A stretch of DNA of 8,192 nt from Fidelibacterota bacterium (GCA_011049095.1 DSDE01000370.1:1-8192); one strand, 5' to 3'. Shown: positions 1-7,025, counted from the first letter of the stretch. The notes: a model not told the origin generated them from the sequence alone. Made by a program: numbers and translations.

Positions 1-97
1 GATCATGGTGAATGATAAGGGAGAAATTGTGCAGGAAATCAAAAGCAGCGCCCTTTTGCCGGCAGCTTTTGGAAAAAATGATCTGGGGAAAAAATGA
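1..97 (+). CDS. C-terminal end of an unidentified protein (partial)
   Basis: An open frame enters from the left edge (codons begin at base 2) and stops at TGA 95-97, giving 31 visible residues with the segment MVNDKGEIVQEIKSS and a lysine-rich end. Its stop overlaps the udk start in an ATGA arrangement, as do the other genes of this operon, which supports real coding. The family cannot be recognised from this tail, so no function is proposed. It could instead be a chance open frame, but the tight overlap makes that less likely. Confidence 0.55.
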   Translation, partial: IMVNDKGEIVQEIKSSALLPAAFGKNDLGKK

Positions 98-714
98 GCT
101 GTAACACAATTTTGATCGGCATTGCAGGCGGAACAGGCTCCGGCAAAACATCTGTAGCCAAGGCGCTGGCCAGAGATTTTAAAAATGGTGAAACCGTCAT
201 TCTTGAGCAGGACTGGTATTATCGCAATCTGCCTCGCAGTGAACCAGACTTTGTGAAGAACTGGAATTTTGATCACCCCGACGCCATTGAATTTGAAGGA
301 CTGGCAGCCGCCCTCAAAGAATTAAAGCTGGGGCAGACCATTCAGGCGCCCCAGTATGATTATACATCACACAGCCGCAAAGAAGAGTCCCTTAGCATCC
401 AGCCCCATCGGGTGGTGATAGTAGAAGGTATTCTCATTCTTTGGGAGCCGCGGGTTCGGGACCTTCTGGATATTCGTATTTTTGTAGATACCGATGCTGA
501 TATTCGTTTTATTCGTCGGCTGACCCGAGATATCGAAGACCGGGGCCGTTCGCTCCAGAATGTCATCGAGCAGTATTACAAGACTGTGCGGCCCTCCCAC
601 GAAACCTTTGTGGAGCCCAGCAAGCGATATGCCGATGTCATCATTCCCGAAGGCAGCTCCAACAAAGTGGCCATTGACCTCTTGCGAACAAAAATTACAA
701 CCCTTTTAAAATGA
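94..714 (+). CDS. udk: Uridine kinase (uridine/cytidine kinase)
   Basis: Udk is a cytosolic enzyme that phosphorylates uridine and cytidine to UMP and CMP with ATP or GTP in pyrimidine salvage. The 206-residue product has the family's usual length and its motifs in order: a Walker A P-loop GGTGSGKT at residues 12-19, the acidic/aromatic patch EQDWYY (38-43), NFDHPDA (58-64), YDYTSHSR (88-95) for nucleoside binding, EGILIL (111-116), and the RRLTRDIEDRGRS lid region (141-153) followed by YYKTVRPSH and FVEPSKRYADVIIP. This matches E. coli Udk closely along its length. The start ATG at 94 overlaps the preceding stop (ATGA) and has GGGGAA at 85-90 as ribosome binding site. Its stop in turn overlaps the tdk start, so translation is probably coupled along the operon. 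Confidence 0.95.
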   Translation: MSCNTILIGIAGGTGSGKTSVAKALARDFKNGETVILEQDWYYRNLPRSEPDFVKNWNFDHPDAIEFEGLAAALKELKLGQTIQAPQYDYTSHSRKEESLSIQPHRVVIVEGILILWEPRVRDLLDIRIFVDTDADIRFIRRLTRDIEDRGRSLQNVIEQYYKTVRPSHETFVEPSKRYADVIIPEGSSNKVAIDLLRTKITTLLK

Positions 715-1307
715 AAGAAGCTATCATTATGGCAGGAATTGAAGGACACCCCCGCACAGGCTGGATTGAAGTTATCTGCGGACCAATGTTCAGCGGCAAG
801 ACAGAGGAGCTGATCCGGCGTCTAAAACGGGCACAAATCGCCAAGCAAAAAGTTGCTATTTTTAAACCAAAACTTGATAATCGCTATGATGCGACGAAGA
901 TTGTCAGCCACAGTCATTCAGAAATTCACAGCATCGTTATCGAAAAGCCCGCTGAGATTCTCCATCACGCCATTTTTGCGCAGGTTATCGGAATAGATGA
1001 AGCACAGTTTTTCTCCAATGATCTGATAGATATCGTCACCAGGCTGGCCAGCGCCGGTAAGCGGGTCATCATTGCCGGCTTAGACAAAGATTATCGCTCG
1101 ACGCCTTTTGAGCCAATTCCCCAGCTATTGGCAGAAGCTGAATATATTACCAAAACACTGGCCATCTGTATGCGTTGCGGCGCGCCGGCTAATTTTACCC
1201 AGCGGCTCACACCTTCCAAAGACAGGGTGCTCATTGGCGCAACCGATATTTATGAAGCCCGCTGCCGTCACTGCTACGAAGCCCCTGTAAACGAGGAGGA
1301 AAAATAA
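711..1307 (+). CDS. tdk: Thymidine kinase (type II, zinc-binding)
   Basis: Tdk phosphorylates thymidine (and deoxyuridine) to the monophosphate in the cytosol. The protein has the TK1-like family layout: P-loop GPMFSGKT (residues 24-31), the DEAQFF box (96-101) with catalytic Glu97, the AGLDKDYRSTPF segment (122-133) and a structural zinc site made by Cys153/Cys156 and Cys185/Cys188. The lasso with Tyr181 before the last Cys pair contacts thymidine in known structures. Length (198 residues) is normal. The first ATG (711) overlaps the udk stop but has no Shine-Dalgarno sequence. An in-frame ATG at 729 (Met7) is preceded by GAAAGAAG and may be the true start. The gene lies between udk and a nucleoside transporter, which fits a salvage operon. 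Confidence 0.95.
   Translation: MKEAIIMAGIEGHPRTGWIEVICGPMFSGKTEELIRRLKRAQIAKQKVAIFKPKLDNRYDATKIVSHSHSEIHSIVIEKPAEILHHAIFAQVIGIDEAQFFSNDLIDIVTRLASAGKRVIIAGLDKDYRSTPFEPIPQLLAEAEYITKTLAICMRCGAPANFTQRLTPSKDRVLIGATDIYEARCRHCYEAPVNEEEK
1293..1300 (+). promoter_or_regulatory. Strong ribosome binding site of the nucleoside transporter gene
   Basis: GAGGAGGA lies inside the last codons of tdk, 6 bases before the ATG at 1307. It is the best Shine-Dalgarno match in the first operon. It fixes the transporter start at the TAATG overlap and suggests independent initiation besides coupling to tdk. Confidence 0.75.
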
Positions 1308-2926
1308 TGAAATGGATGAGTTTATTTGGATTGCTGGCGCTGCTTATCATCGCCTGGGCTATGTCTTATCACCGCAGCAAAGTTCCCTTTCGCACCATTT
1401 TTTGGGGGCTTGGCCTCCAATTTTTGTTAGCTGTAACCATTTTACAGCAATCCTATTGGAGTTTTCTGGGAATGTCAGCCCTGTCCCTTATCATAATTGC
1501 CTATATTTTTAAAGATATGCTCTTTCCCCTGAAACCTCAATTTACAGCAATATTTTTGGGAGGTCTGGCTCTTTCTGTCCTGATTCTTTATGGCTTGCTT
1601 AATGTACTGGCGAGCTGGATCATTTTTCTTATAATATTGCTTGTCTTGACCATTAATGGCCGCTTGCTCAAATATGAGCTTCTGCAGAAAATATTCGGTG
1701 CATTAGTCCTGCTGGCGCTGGTGACGGCTGCTGTCGTGAATAATCTTTATGGACAGATTATTTTTAAACAGTTCAGCGATGCGGTCGCTCGTTTTCTCGA
1801 TTTGTCTTTTTATGGCGCCGCTTTTCTTTTTGGCAATTTGGTGAATGGCGCCTATTTCTTTCCAGACACCAATACCTGGCCCGGCTTTGGTTTTCAGTTT
1901 GCTTTTAAGGTGCTGCCAACTATCATTTTCTTCGGCGGTTTTATGAGCATTCTCTACTATTTTGGCATTATGCAAAAAGTGATTTTGGCGATAGCTCGTT
2001 TTATGCAGTGGACTATGGGCACATCTGGCACTGAAACACTCTCATGCAGCGCCAATATTTTTGTGGGACAGACGGAAGCGCCCCTGCTGATTAAGCCTTT
2101 TATCAAAGATATGACAGAATCGGAGCTGCTGACCGTTATGGTCGGTGGATTTGCCACCATCGCCGGCGGGGTGCTGGCCGGCTATATTGCTATGGGCGTA
2201 GATGCCGGTCACTTAGTGGCTGCCAGCGTTATGAGCGCACCTGCGGCTCTGGTCATCGGAAAAATCATTTTTCCGGAAACAGAGCATTCAAAAACGGCGG
2301 GAGATATGAAAATACAGGCGCTTCCCCGCGGCCAAAATGTCATAGATGCCGCTTCATCTGGCATCTATGACGGCTTGAAGCTGGCGGTAAATGTGGGCGC
2401 TATGCTGGTGGGTTTTATTGCCCTTATCGCCGTCATAGATGTACTATTCAGCGTTTTTGATAAATGGATTGACGGTATGCTGCTGGGGGGCGACTTTGTG
2501 AGATATGCCACCCAAAGTGAACTTTCTCCCGTTCAAGGTGAATATTCCGGCATTTTCCCCGGCTCTCTGAAAACCCTATTTGCTGCTATTTTGCGGCCAC
2601 TGGCCTTCCTTATGGGCGTGCCCTGGGAAGATGCCGGCAATGTGGGCAATCTTCTGGGAATTAAGCTGACACTTAATGAATTCGTGGCCTTTGGCACCCT
2701 CGGAAATTATATCCAAAATGGCGTTCTTTCTGAAAGAGCCGTTGTCATTGCCACTTATGCAATCTGCGGCTTCGCAAATTTTTCTTCTATCGGCATCCAG
2801 ATTGGCGGTATCAGCGCTTTAGCTCCAGAGCGGCGCGGCCCCCTTTCCAAACTAGCTCTCAAAGCAATGTTTGGTGGCGCTATTGCCTCTTGGACCACAG
2901 CCACTGTCGCCGGTATTTTAGTCTGA
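1307..2926 (+). CDS. Concentrative nucleoside transporter (CNT/NupC family) with an extra membrane block
   Basis: This is an inner-membrane cation-coupled importer of nucleosides. The core is unmistakable: FKVLPTIIFFGGFMSILYYFGIMQ (200-223), ANIFVGQTEAPL (249-260), the SAPAALVIGKIIFPETE stretch (310-326), SGIYDGLKLAVNVGAM (351-366), LTLNEFVAFG (454-463) and CGFANFSSIGIQIGG (487-501). By alignment from memory with Vibrio cholerae CNT, base contacts map to Gly254-Gln255-Thr256-Glu257 and ribose contacts to Glu458, Asn491 and Ser494, all conserved. The product has 539 residues against about 400-425 for typical bacterial NupC. Most of the excess lies at about residues 48-144, which contain four additional hydrophobic segments between the second N-terminal helix and the FSDAVARFLDLS interfacial helix. 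A smaller insertion lies at about 383-418. Substrate preference (pyrimidine against purine) cannot be read, but the neighbouring udk and tdk favour pyrimidine nucleosides. Confidence 0.93.
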   Translation: MKWMSLFGLLALLIIAWAMSYHRSKVPFRTIFWGLGLQFLLAVTILQQSYWSFLGMSALSLIIIAYIFKDMLFPLKPQFTAIFLGGLALSVLILYGLLNVLASWIIFLIILLVLTINGRLLKYELLQKIFGALVLLALVTAAVVNNLYGQIIFKQFSDAVARFLDLSFYGAAFLFGNLVNGAYFFPDTNTWPGFGFQFAFKVLPTIIFFGGFMSILYYFGIMQKVILAIARFMQWTMGTSGTETLSCSANIFVGQTEAPLLIKPFIKDMTESELLTVMVGGFATIAGGVLAGYIAMGVDAGHLVAASVMSAPAALVIGKIIFPETEHSKTAGDMKIQALPRGQNVIDAASSGIYDGLKLAVNVGAMLVGFIALIAVIDVLFSVFDKWIDGMLLGGDFVRYATQSELSPVQGEYSGIFPGSLKTLFAAILRPLAFLMGVPWEDAGNVGNLLGIKLTLNEFVAFGTLGNYIQNGVLSERAVVIATYAICGFANFSSIGIQIGGISALAPERRGPLSKLALKAMFGGAIASWTTATVAGILV

Positions 2927-2967
2927 GCAAACGCTATAGAATTCAATCACGCGCCAGACTTGAGCTG

Positions 2968-3765
2968 CTATTTCTGACATTTGGGACAAAAATGTGTCCC
3001 CCGGCCCCCTGATTTAATTTTCTGTATGGTTTCACCACAGCGGAGACAAACCTTTCCCTGGCGGTGGAAAACCTGGAGCTCTTTCTGGTAGCCGCCTCCG
3101 GTCCATACCGCATCAAAAGAGGTGCCTCCCAGCGCAATAGAAGATTCTAATATTTGCTGAATTGCCTCATAGAGACGGATGATTTCTCCGTCACGAAGGG
3201 AATTGGCCTGGCGAAGGGGATGAATCCCGGCAGCAAAGCAGCATTCATCAGCATAAATATTACCCAGGCCAGAGACAACGCGCTGCCCAAGGAGAAGAGC
3301 TTTTATTTTTTGGCGGCTTGCCCTCAGCATCTCCTGAAAATAGTTTATGCGAAATTGTTTACTGAGGGCATCGGGACCCAGAGCCTGGAGGTAAGTTTTT
3401 GCACAATGGGTAAATATGATGCGTCCAAACTTTCTGGCATCGCTAAAAGCCAGCCTCTGGCCGTTTTTCAGCTCAAAAGCAGCGACACAATATTTAGGCA
3501 GGGGATCACCCGGCAAAAGCATCGCCAGTCTGCCACTCATTCGCAGATGAAGGAGCATTGCCGATTTAGGCTCCAAATGAAAGATAATCCATTTGCCATG
3601 GCGGGAGATTTCCACAATTCGGCGTTTCTCTAATAGGGCGGCAAATCGTTGTGGCTCCGGTATGCTCAATTTTGGATGGTAAATTTCTACGTTTGCAATC
3701 TGCTTTCCACAGCTTTGCATTGCCACATTTTTTATAGTCCATTGTACTTCTGGCAGCTCAGGCAT
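2968..3765 (-). CDS. mutM: Formamidopyrimidine-DNA glycosylase / AP lyase
   Basis: MutM (Fpg) excises 8-oxoguanine and formamidopyrimidines from DNA and nicks the abasic site. The start MPELPEV supplies the catalytic N-terminal proline and the following Glu after Met removal. Lys58 (in RHGKWI) corresponds to the conserved Lys57. Met76 (LRMSG) and Arg111/Phe113 (DARKFG) match the residues that fill the gap left by the flipped base. GLGNIYADE (166-174) is the helix-two-turn-helix signature, and a C-terminal zinc finger has Cys240, Cys243, Cys260 and Cys263 with Arg255 in its loop. Length, 265 residues, is normal. On the minus strand AGAAAGGG precedes the ATG at a good distance. The gene is convergent with the transporter (41-base gap, no visible intrinsic terminator hairpin) and divergent from tmk. 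Confidence 0.96.
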   Translation of the reverse strand: MPELPEVQWTIKNVAMQSCGKQIANVEIYHPKLSIPEPQRFAALLEKRRIVEISRHGKWIIFHLEPKSAMLLHLRMSGRLAMLLPGDPLPKYCVAAFELKNGQRLAFSDARKFGRIIFTHCAKTYLQALGPDALSKQFRINYFQEMLRASRQKIKALLLGQRVVSGLGNIYADECCFAAGIHPLRQANSLRDGEIIRLYEAIQQILESSIALGGTSFDAVWTGGGYQKELQVFHRQGKVCLRCGETIQKIKSGGRGTHFCPKCQK

Positions 3766-3833
3766 TATAGACCCTTTCTGTAAAATTCATTCCCTTTCCC
3801 TTGTCATTATCCATTCTATAACTTAATCATTTT

Positions 3834-3869
3834 TTGATAGTTTTAGTCAGAACTAGAAAAAACTATCAA
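3834..3869. repeat. 11-bp perfect inverted repeat in the mutM/tmk divergent region
   Basis: TTGATAGTTTT (3834-3844) and AAAACTATCAA (3859-3869) are exact reverse complements separated by 14 bases. A second, shorter overlapping pair, TAGTT (3838-3842) and AACTA (3851-3855), could form an alternative hairpin. Neither strand has a T tract after the stem, so it does not look like an intrinsic terminator. Its place near the middle of the 167-base divergent spacer suits an operator or a regulatory hairpin. No convincing -10/-35 pair could be picked for either flanking gene. Confidence 0.5.
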
Positions 3870-3932
3870 GTCCTGCTGAAAACTTTCATTCTCCATAGAA
3901 ATATGCTAAATTTTCATAAAAAGGAATGATGA

Positions 3933-4559
3933 ATGTTGATTAGTTTTGAAGGAATAGACGGAAGCGGAAAGAGCACCCATGCCCATAGGCTGGCAGCCTA
4001 TCTTAAAAGCCAGAAATACCCTGTTGTTATTGTGCGGGACCCCGGCACCACGAAAATCGGAGAAGCCATTCGTACAATTCTTCTGAACAATGAGTTCAGC
4101 GAGATGTATGCCCGCACCGAGCTGCTTCTCTATGCCGCCTCCCGCAGCCAATTGGTAAAGGAGCAGATTCTTCCCTTTCTAAAAGATGGCGGCTTTGTCA
4201 TCACAGACCGCTTTTATGACAGCACCACAGCCTACCAAGGTTTTGGCCGCAGCCTTGACCTGAATCTGGTGCGTCAGCTTAATGCAATCGGCGCCCATGG
4301 ACTTGTGCCGCATCTCACCTTTATTCTCGACATTGACTTAAAATATGCCGGTGAGCGCCTGATCAATATGGGAAAAGCTGACCGGATAGAAACAGAAAAC
4401 ATCACCTTTAAGCAAAAGGTCCGACAAGCCTACCTGGAAATGGCAAAAACTGAGCCGGAGCGCTGCATCTTGATTCCCGCCTCCAGAGATATCGAGGAAA
4501 ATACACTGGCAATCCGCCACATAACACTCAAAAAAATTCACGAGACCCTAAAAAAATGA
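3933..4559 (+). CDS. tmk: Thymidylate kinase
   Basis: Tmk phosphorylates dTMP to dTDP, the step shared by de novo and salvage dTTP synthesis. The 208-residue protein has P-loop GIDGSGKS (7-14), the dTMP-binding RDPGTT segment (35-40), LLLYAASRSQLV (64-75), TDRFYDSTTAYQG (91-103) with the DR(Y/F/H) motif, and DRIE (150-153) in the lid. Two deviations stand out. RDPGTT replaces the usual REPGGT. The lid (ERLINMGKADRIE) has fewer arginines than the Arg-rich lid of E. coli-type enzymes, even though its P-loop lacks the Arg of the yeast type. The AAGGA site at 3921-3925 supports the ATG at 3933. The stop overlaps the next start (ATGA) immediately after a run of seven A's. Confidence 0.94.
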   Translation: MLISFEGIDGSGKSTHAHRLAAYLKSQKYPVVIVRDPGTTKIGEAIRTILLNNEFSEMYARTELLLYAASRSQLVKEQILPFLKDGGFVITDRFYDSTTAYQGFGRSLDLNLVRQLNAIGAHGLVPHLTFILDIDLKYAGERLINMGKADRIETENITFKQKVRQAYLEMAKTEPERCILIPASRDIEENTLAIRHITLKKIHETLKK

Positions 4560-6208
4560 AATGTATAAAAGCCTTATTTATAGCTGCAATGCTCCTCTTT
4601 TCTTGCGAACTCCAATCAGGCAATCGCAACCAGGAATACAGCCAGTCCCGAGATGCCCTTTTGCGGGCTCACTATCTCTTGTTTCATAATTATGCTGATG
4701 AAATTGACGCCAACGCTCTGACCAAAGCTGCCATTGAAGGTATGACCGGCGCACTGGACCCCTACACCATCTATCTAGAAAAACGGGAAAAATTCCAGAT
4801 GGACCTTTTAACCAAGGGAGAATATGGCGGCGTCGGCATTCGTATTGGAATGCGGGGCGACACATTGACGGTGATCTCGCCTATGGAAGACACACCGGCC
4901 TGGCGGGCAGGATTTCTCCCTGGTGACCGCATCATCCGCATTGACACCGTGCAGACCAAATTGCTGAATATTGAAAAAGCTTCCGACATGATTCGGGGAA
5001 AACCCGGCAGCAAAGTTCGCCTCACTATTCAGCGCGATAATGTGCCTGGCGAAATGGTTTTTTCCCTGGAGCGGGAACGCATCGAAGTGCAGGAGGTGCC
5101 TTTTGCTGATTTTATCGAGCCGGGCATCGCCTATATTAAACTCAATGGCTTTTCAAAAAATGCCAGCGAACAGGTGCGGAAACGGCTGACAGAGATGGGG
5201 AAAGAGGGTATCACCGGCCTGATTCTCGACCTGAGAAATAATACTGGCGGCCTTTTAGACCAGGCGCTGGAAATCCTCAATCTTTACCTGCCTGGAAATA
5301 TCATTGCCGTGGAAACCCGGGGACTCAATCCCCGTTTCAGCAAAAAGTTTAAGCTCAACAAAACACCCCTCCTGGGCGAAGATGTCCGCATAGCCATCCT
5401 CATCAACCAGGGCAGCGCGTCAGCTTCAGAAATTGTGGCTGGCGTCACCCAGGACCTGGACAGGGGAATTATTCTCGGGCGGCGCAGCTTTGGTAAGGGA
5501 CTGGTGCAGAATATTTTCCCCCTGAGCGATACCAGCGCTGTGAAAATCACGAGCTCAAAATATTATATCCCCAGTGGTCGCCTCATTCAAAAAGAGGATT
5601 ACATCAAAAACACATCTATTTTAAAAAACTTTGAAGGGGGCGCTGAAACTTTTTTTACCAGAGGCGGCCGAAAAGTAGAAGCTGGCGGCGGCATCTGTCC
5701 TGATACCCTTATCATTGACGAGCCAGCAGGCCAGCTTGTCTCTGCGCTCTGGCGGCGGCAATATTTCTCTCAGTTTGCCAGAGAATTTCTGCTGGCCCAT
5801 CCGGAGTTTACCGGTCGTGAAAACACCGAATATTTCTTTTTGCAACCCTTCAGAGAGTGGCTGAATGAAAAGGGTTTTACACTGCAGGAGCCGCCCCTGA
5901 AAGAGATTGAAAAGCTGGAAAAAGCCTTTACTGATGCGGGCCGGACAAACCAGCGCACTATCGATGCTTTTGCCCAACTAAAAGAGGCGGCCACCCTTCC
6001 TATAGATAGCCTGATGGTCACAGAAAAGGAGATTTTGCTTCTCTTTTTAGAAAGCGAGCTGCGGGGCTTTCATGGCGGGCAGCGGTCGCGCATAGAAGGC
6101 CGCATGGATAATGACATCACCCTAAAAGCTGCTCTGAAACTGATCCTGAACGAAGACTACCTGCAGAATGTGGGAATCTCGCCTTTCAGACCTGGTGATT
6201 ATAGGTGA
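4556..6208 (+). CDS. C-terminal processing peptidase, S41 family (CtpA/Prc-like), exported
   Basis: This is a PDZ-containing serine protease that trims C-termini of envelope proteins. The N-terminus is a short lysine-containing signal with a hydrophobic core (LFIAAMLLF) ending at Cys17. LFSC is an imperfect lipobox (Phe at -2), so it may be a lipoprotein or simply secreted. A PDZ domain spans about residues 88-172 (GGVGIRIG, AGFLPGDRIIRID, IRGKPGSKV). The S41 core follows, with LDLRNNTGG (224-232), NQGSASASEIVAG (284-296) and RSFGKGLVQ (310-318). The inferred Ser289-Lys314-Gln318 triad has the spacing of B. subtilis CtpB (Ser309-Lys334-Gln338). After the core comes a C-terminal extension of about 200 residues starting with GRKVEAGGGICPD, a form I associate with FCB-group homologues. 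The start overlaps the tmk stop and has no clear Shine-Dalgarno site, so coupled translation is likely. Confidence 0.92.
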   Translation: MKCIKALFIAAMLLFSCELQSGNRNQEYSQSRDALLRAHYLLFHNYADEIDANALTKAAIEGMTGALDPYTIYLEKREKFQMDLLTKGEYGGVGIRIGMRGDTLTVISPMEDTPAWRAGFLPGDRIIRIDTVQTKLLNIEKASDMIRGKPGSKVRLTIQRDNVPGEMVFSLERERIEVQEVPFADFIEPGIAYIKLNGFSKNASEQVRKRLTEMGKEGITGLILDLRNNTGGLLDQALEILNLYLPGNIIAVETRGLNPRFSKKFKLNKTPLLGEDVRIAILINQGSASASEIVAGVTQDLDRGIILGRRSFGKGLVQNIFPLSDTSAVKITSSKYYIPSGRLIQKEDYIKNTSILKNFEGGAETFFTRGGRKVEAGGGICPDTLIIDEPAGQLVSALWRRQYFSQFAREFLLAHPEFTGRENTEYFFLQPFREWLNEKGFTLQEPPLKEIEKLEKAFTDAGRTNQRTIDAFAQLKEAATLPIDSLMVTEKEILLLFLESELRGFHGGQRSRIEGRMDNDITLKAALKLILNEDYLQNVGISPFRPGDYR

Positions 6209-6867
6209 GAAAGTTCACCGATTCAGCACAAAACGACGAAATACGGAAATATATTCTAGCCGCAAGCCTTAGGCCGATTTTTCGCCTGATGATGAAAATA
6301 ACTGTTGAAGGCAGGGAAAATATACCTACAGAAGGTCCTGCCCTCCTGGCTGCCAACCATTTCAGTTGGTGGGAGCCGCCGGCAATGATTTTCAGTTCCC
6401 CAAGACCCATCTGGTTTATTGGCGCCGATGATCTGCGTTGGGAGCTGCGTATCCGCTGGATTATCAGACTCTATGGCTATATTCCAGTAGATCGGCGGCG
6501 AGCGGATAAACGCACCTTTGACCAGGCTTTTCAGCAGCTTGAGAAGGGCCGCCTCGTGGCAATTTTCCCTGAAGGCAATATGCAGGCCCAAGAGCTAAGA
6601 ACGCCCAAGCTTGGCGCTATCTATCTGGCTCACCGCGCCAATGTCCCCATTATCCCAATTGGCATCTCCGGTCAGCTAAACCCTGGCTCCTTTTGGAAAA
6701 AGATGCAGCGGCCTATGGTCAGCGTGAAAATTGGCAAGCCTTTCTATCTGCCGCCTCTGCCTGAAGCATGGCAAGAGCAAAAAAAGGCGATGATCGAAAC
6801 GGGACATCTGCTCATGCGCAATATAGCCCAGCTTATTGAGCCGGAAAGAAGGGGCATTTACAAATAA
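6205..6867 (+). CDS. PlsC-like lysophospholipid acyltransferase family protein
   Basis: The family acylates lysophosphatidic acid or other lysolipids at the inner membrane. Visible motifs are VEGRENIP (34-41), NHFSWWEP (51-58), a substrate-binding region with GYIPVDR (91-97), AIFPEGN (119-125), and VPIIPIGISG (147-156). Motif I reads His52-X4-Glu57 where the family normally has HX4D, and FPEGN replaces the common FPEGT, so the exact acceptor and even catalytic efficiency are uncertain. The length, 220 residues, is normal. Translation starts at GTG 6205, which overlaps the S41 stop (GTGA). No later ATG precedes the conserved region except at residues 29/30, too close to motif I. It ends the tmk operon. 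Membrane-lipid synthesis is a reasonable inference. Calling it PlsC itself is not secure. Confidence 0.85.
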   Translation: MRKFTDSAQNDEIRKYILAASLRPIFRLMMKITVEGRENIPTEGPALLAANHFSWWEPPAMIFSSPRPIWFIGADDLRWELRIRWIIRLYGYIPVDRRRADKRTFDQAFQQLEKGRLVAIFPEGNMQAQELRTPKLGAIYLAHRANVPIIPIGISGQLNPGSFWKKMQRPMVSVKIGKPFYLPPLPEAWQEQKKAMIETGHLLMRNIAQLIEPERRGIYK

Positions 6868-6876
6868 GGCAATGCC
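6853..6876 (+). terminator. Weak hairpin at the end of the tmk operon
   Basis: GGCATT (6853-6858) and AATGCC (6871-6876) form a 6-bp stem with a 12-base loop that spans the acyltransferase stop codon. The nearest T-rich run (TTCTTTT) starts about 11 bases later, so this is a poor intrinsic terminator and may be chance. Confidence 0.2.
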
Positions 6877-6908
6877 TATCCTGTGATTCTTTTCGTAGTT
6901 ACTCGCTG

Positions 6909-6979
6909 AGCGGGTGAAGGGAATCGGACCCTCGTAACTAGCTTGGGAAGCTAGTGTTCTGCCATTGAACTACACCCGC
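6909..6979 (-). tRNA. tRNA-Gly, anticodon CCC
   Basis: Read on the minus strand from 6979, a full 71-base cloverleaf folds. The acceptor stem GCGGGTG/CACCCGC is perfect, the D stem GTTC/GAAC encloses loop AATGGCA, and the anticodon stem CTAGC/GCTAG encloses loop TTCCCAA. The T stem GAGGG/CCCTT (one G-U pair) encloses loop TCCGATT, and the discriminator base is U, as usual for bacterial tRNA-Gly. Anticodon CCC reads GGG codons. The 3' CCA is not encoded (CAG follows the discriminator), so CCA must be added by nucleotidyltransferase. Position 55 of the T loop is C where nearly all tRNAs have U (pseudouridine). It lies between the tmk operon and the YwaF-like gene. Confidence 0.95.
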
Positions 6980-6998
6980 TTGTCAAAATTCGCGGAAA

Positions 6999-7025
6999 AT
7001 TACACTGATTTTTGGTGCTATGCAA
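6999..7025 (-). promoter_or_regulatory. Possible promoter of the tRNA-Gly gene
   Basis: On the minus strand TTGCAT (7025-7020) and TGTAAT (7004-6999) resemble -35 and -10 boxes with a 15-base spacer, shorter than ideal. Transcription would start about 12-14 bases before the mature tRNA end. This is a match by eye only. Confidence 0.25.

Noticed and set aside
3154..3633. 159-codon open frame on the + strand.
   Set aside because: It lies wholly antisense to mutM, whose motifs are complete. It has no family features and is a shadow frame.
4550..4559. A AAA AAA slippery heptamer just before the tmk stop; a -1 shift would fuse Tmk in frame with the S41 peptidase.
   Set aside because: The overlapping ATGA explains expression by reinitiation, a fusion would bury the signal peptide inside the chain, and no stimulatory structure was seen.
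6901..6915. Imperfect palindrome ACTCGC-TGA-GCGGGT, sharing CTGAGCGG with the right-end repeat.
   Set aside because: One arm is the tRNA acceptor stem, and the match to the repeat is only 8 bases without the flanking arms.
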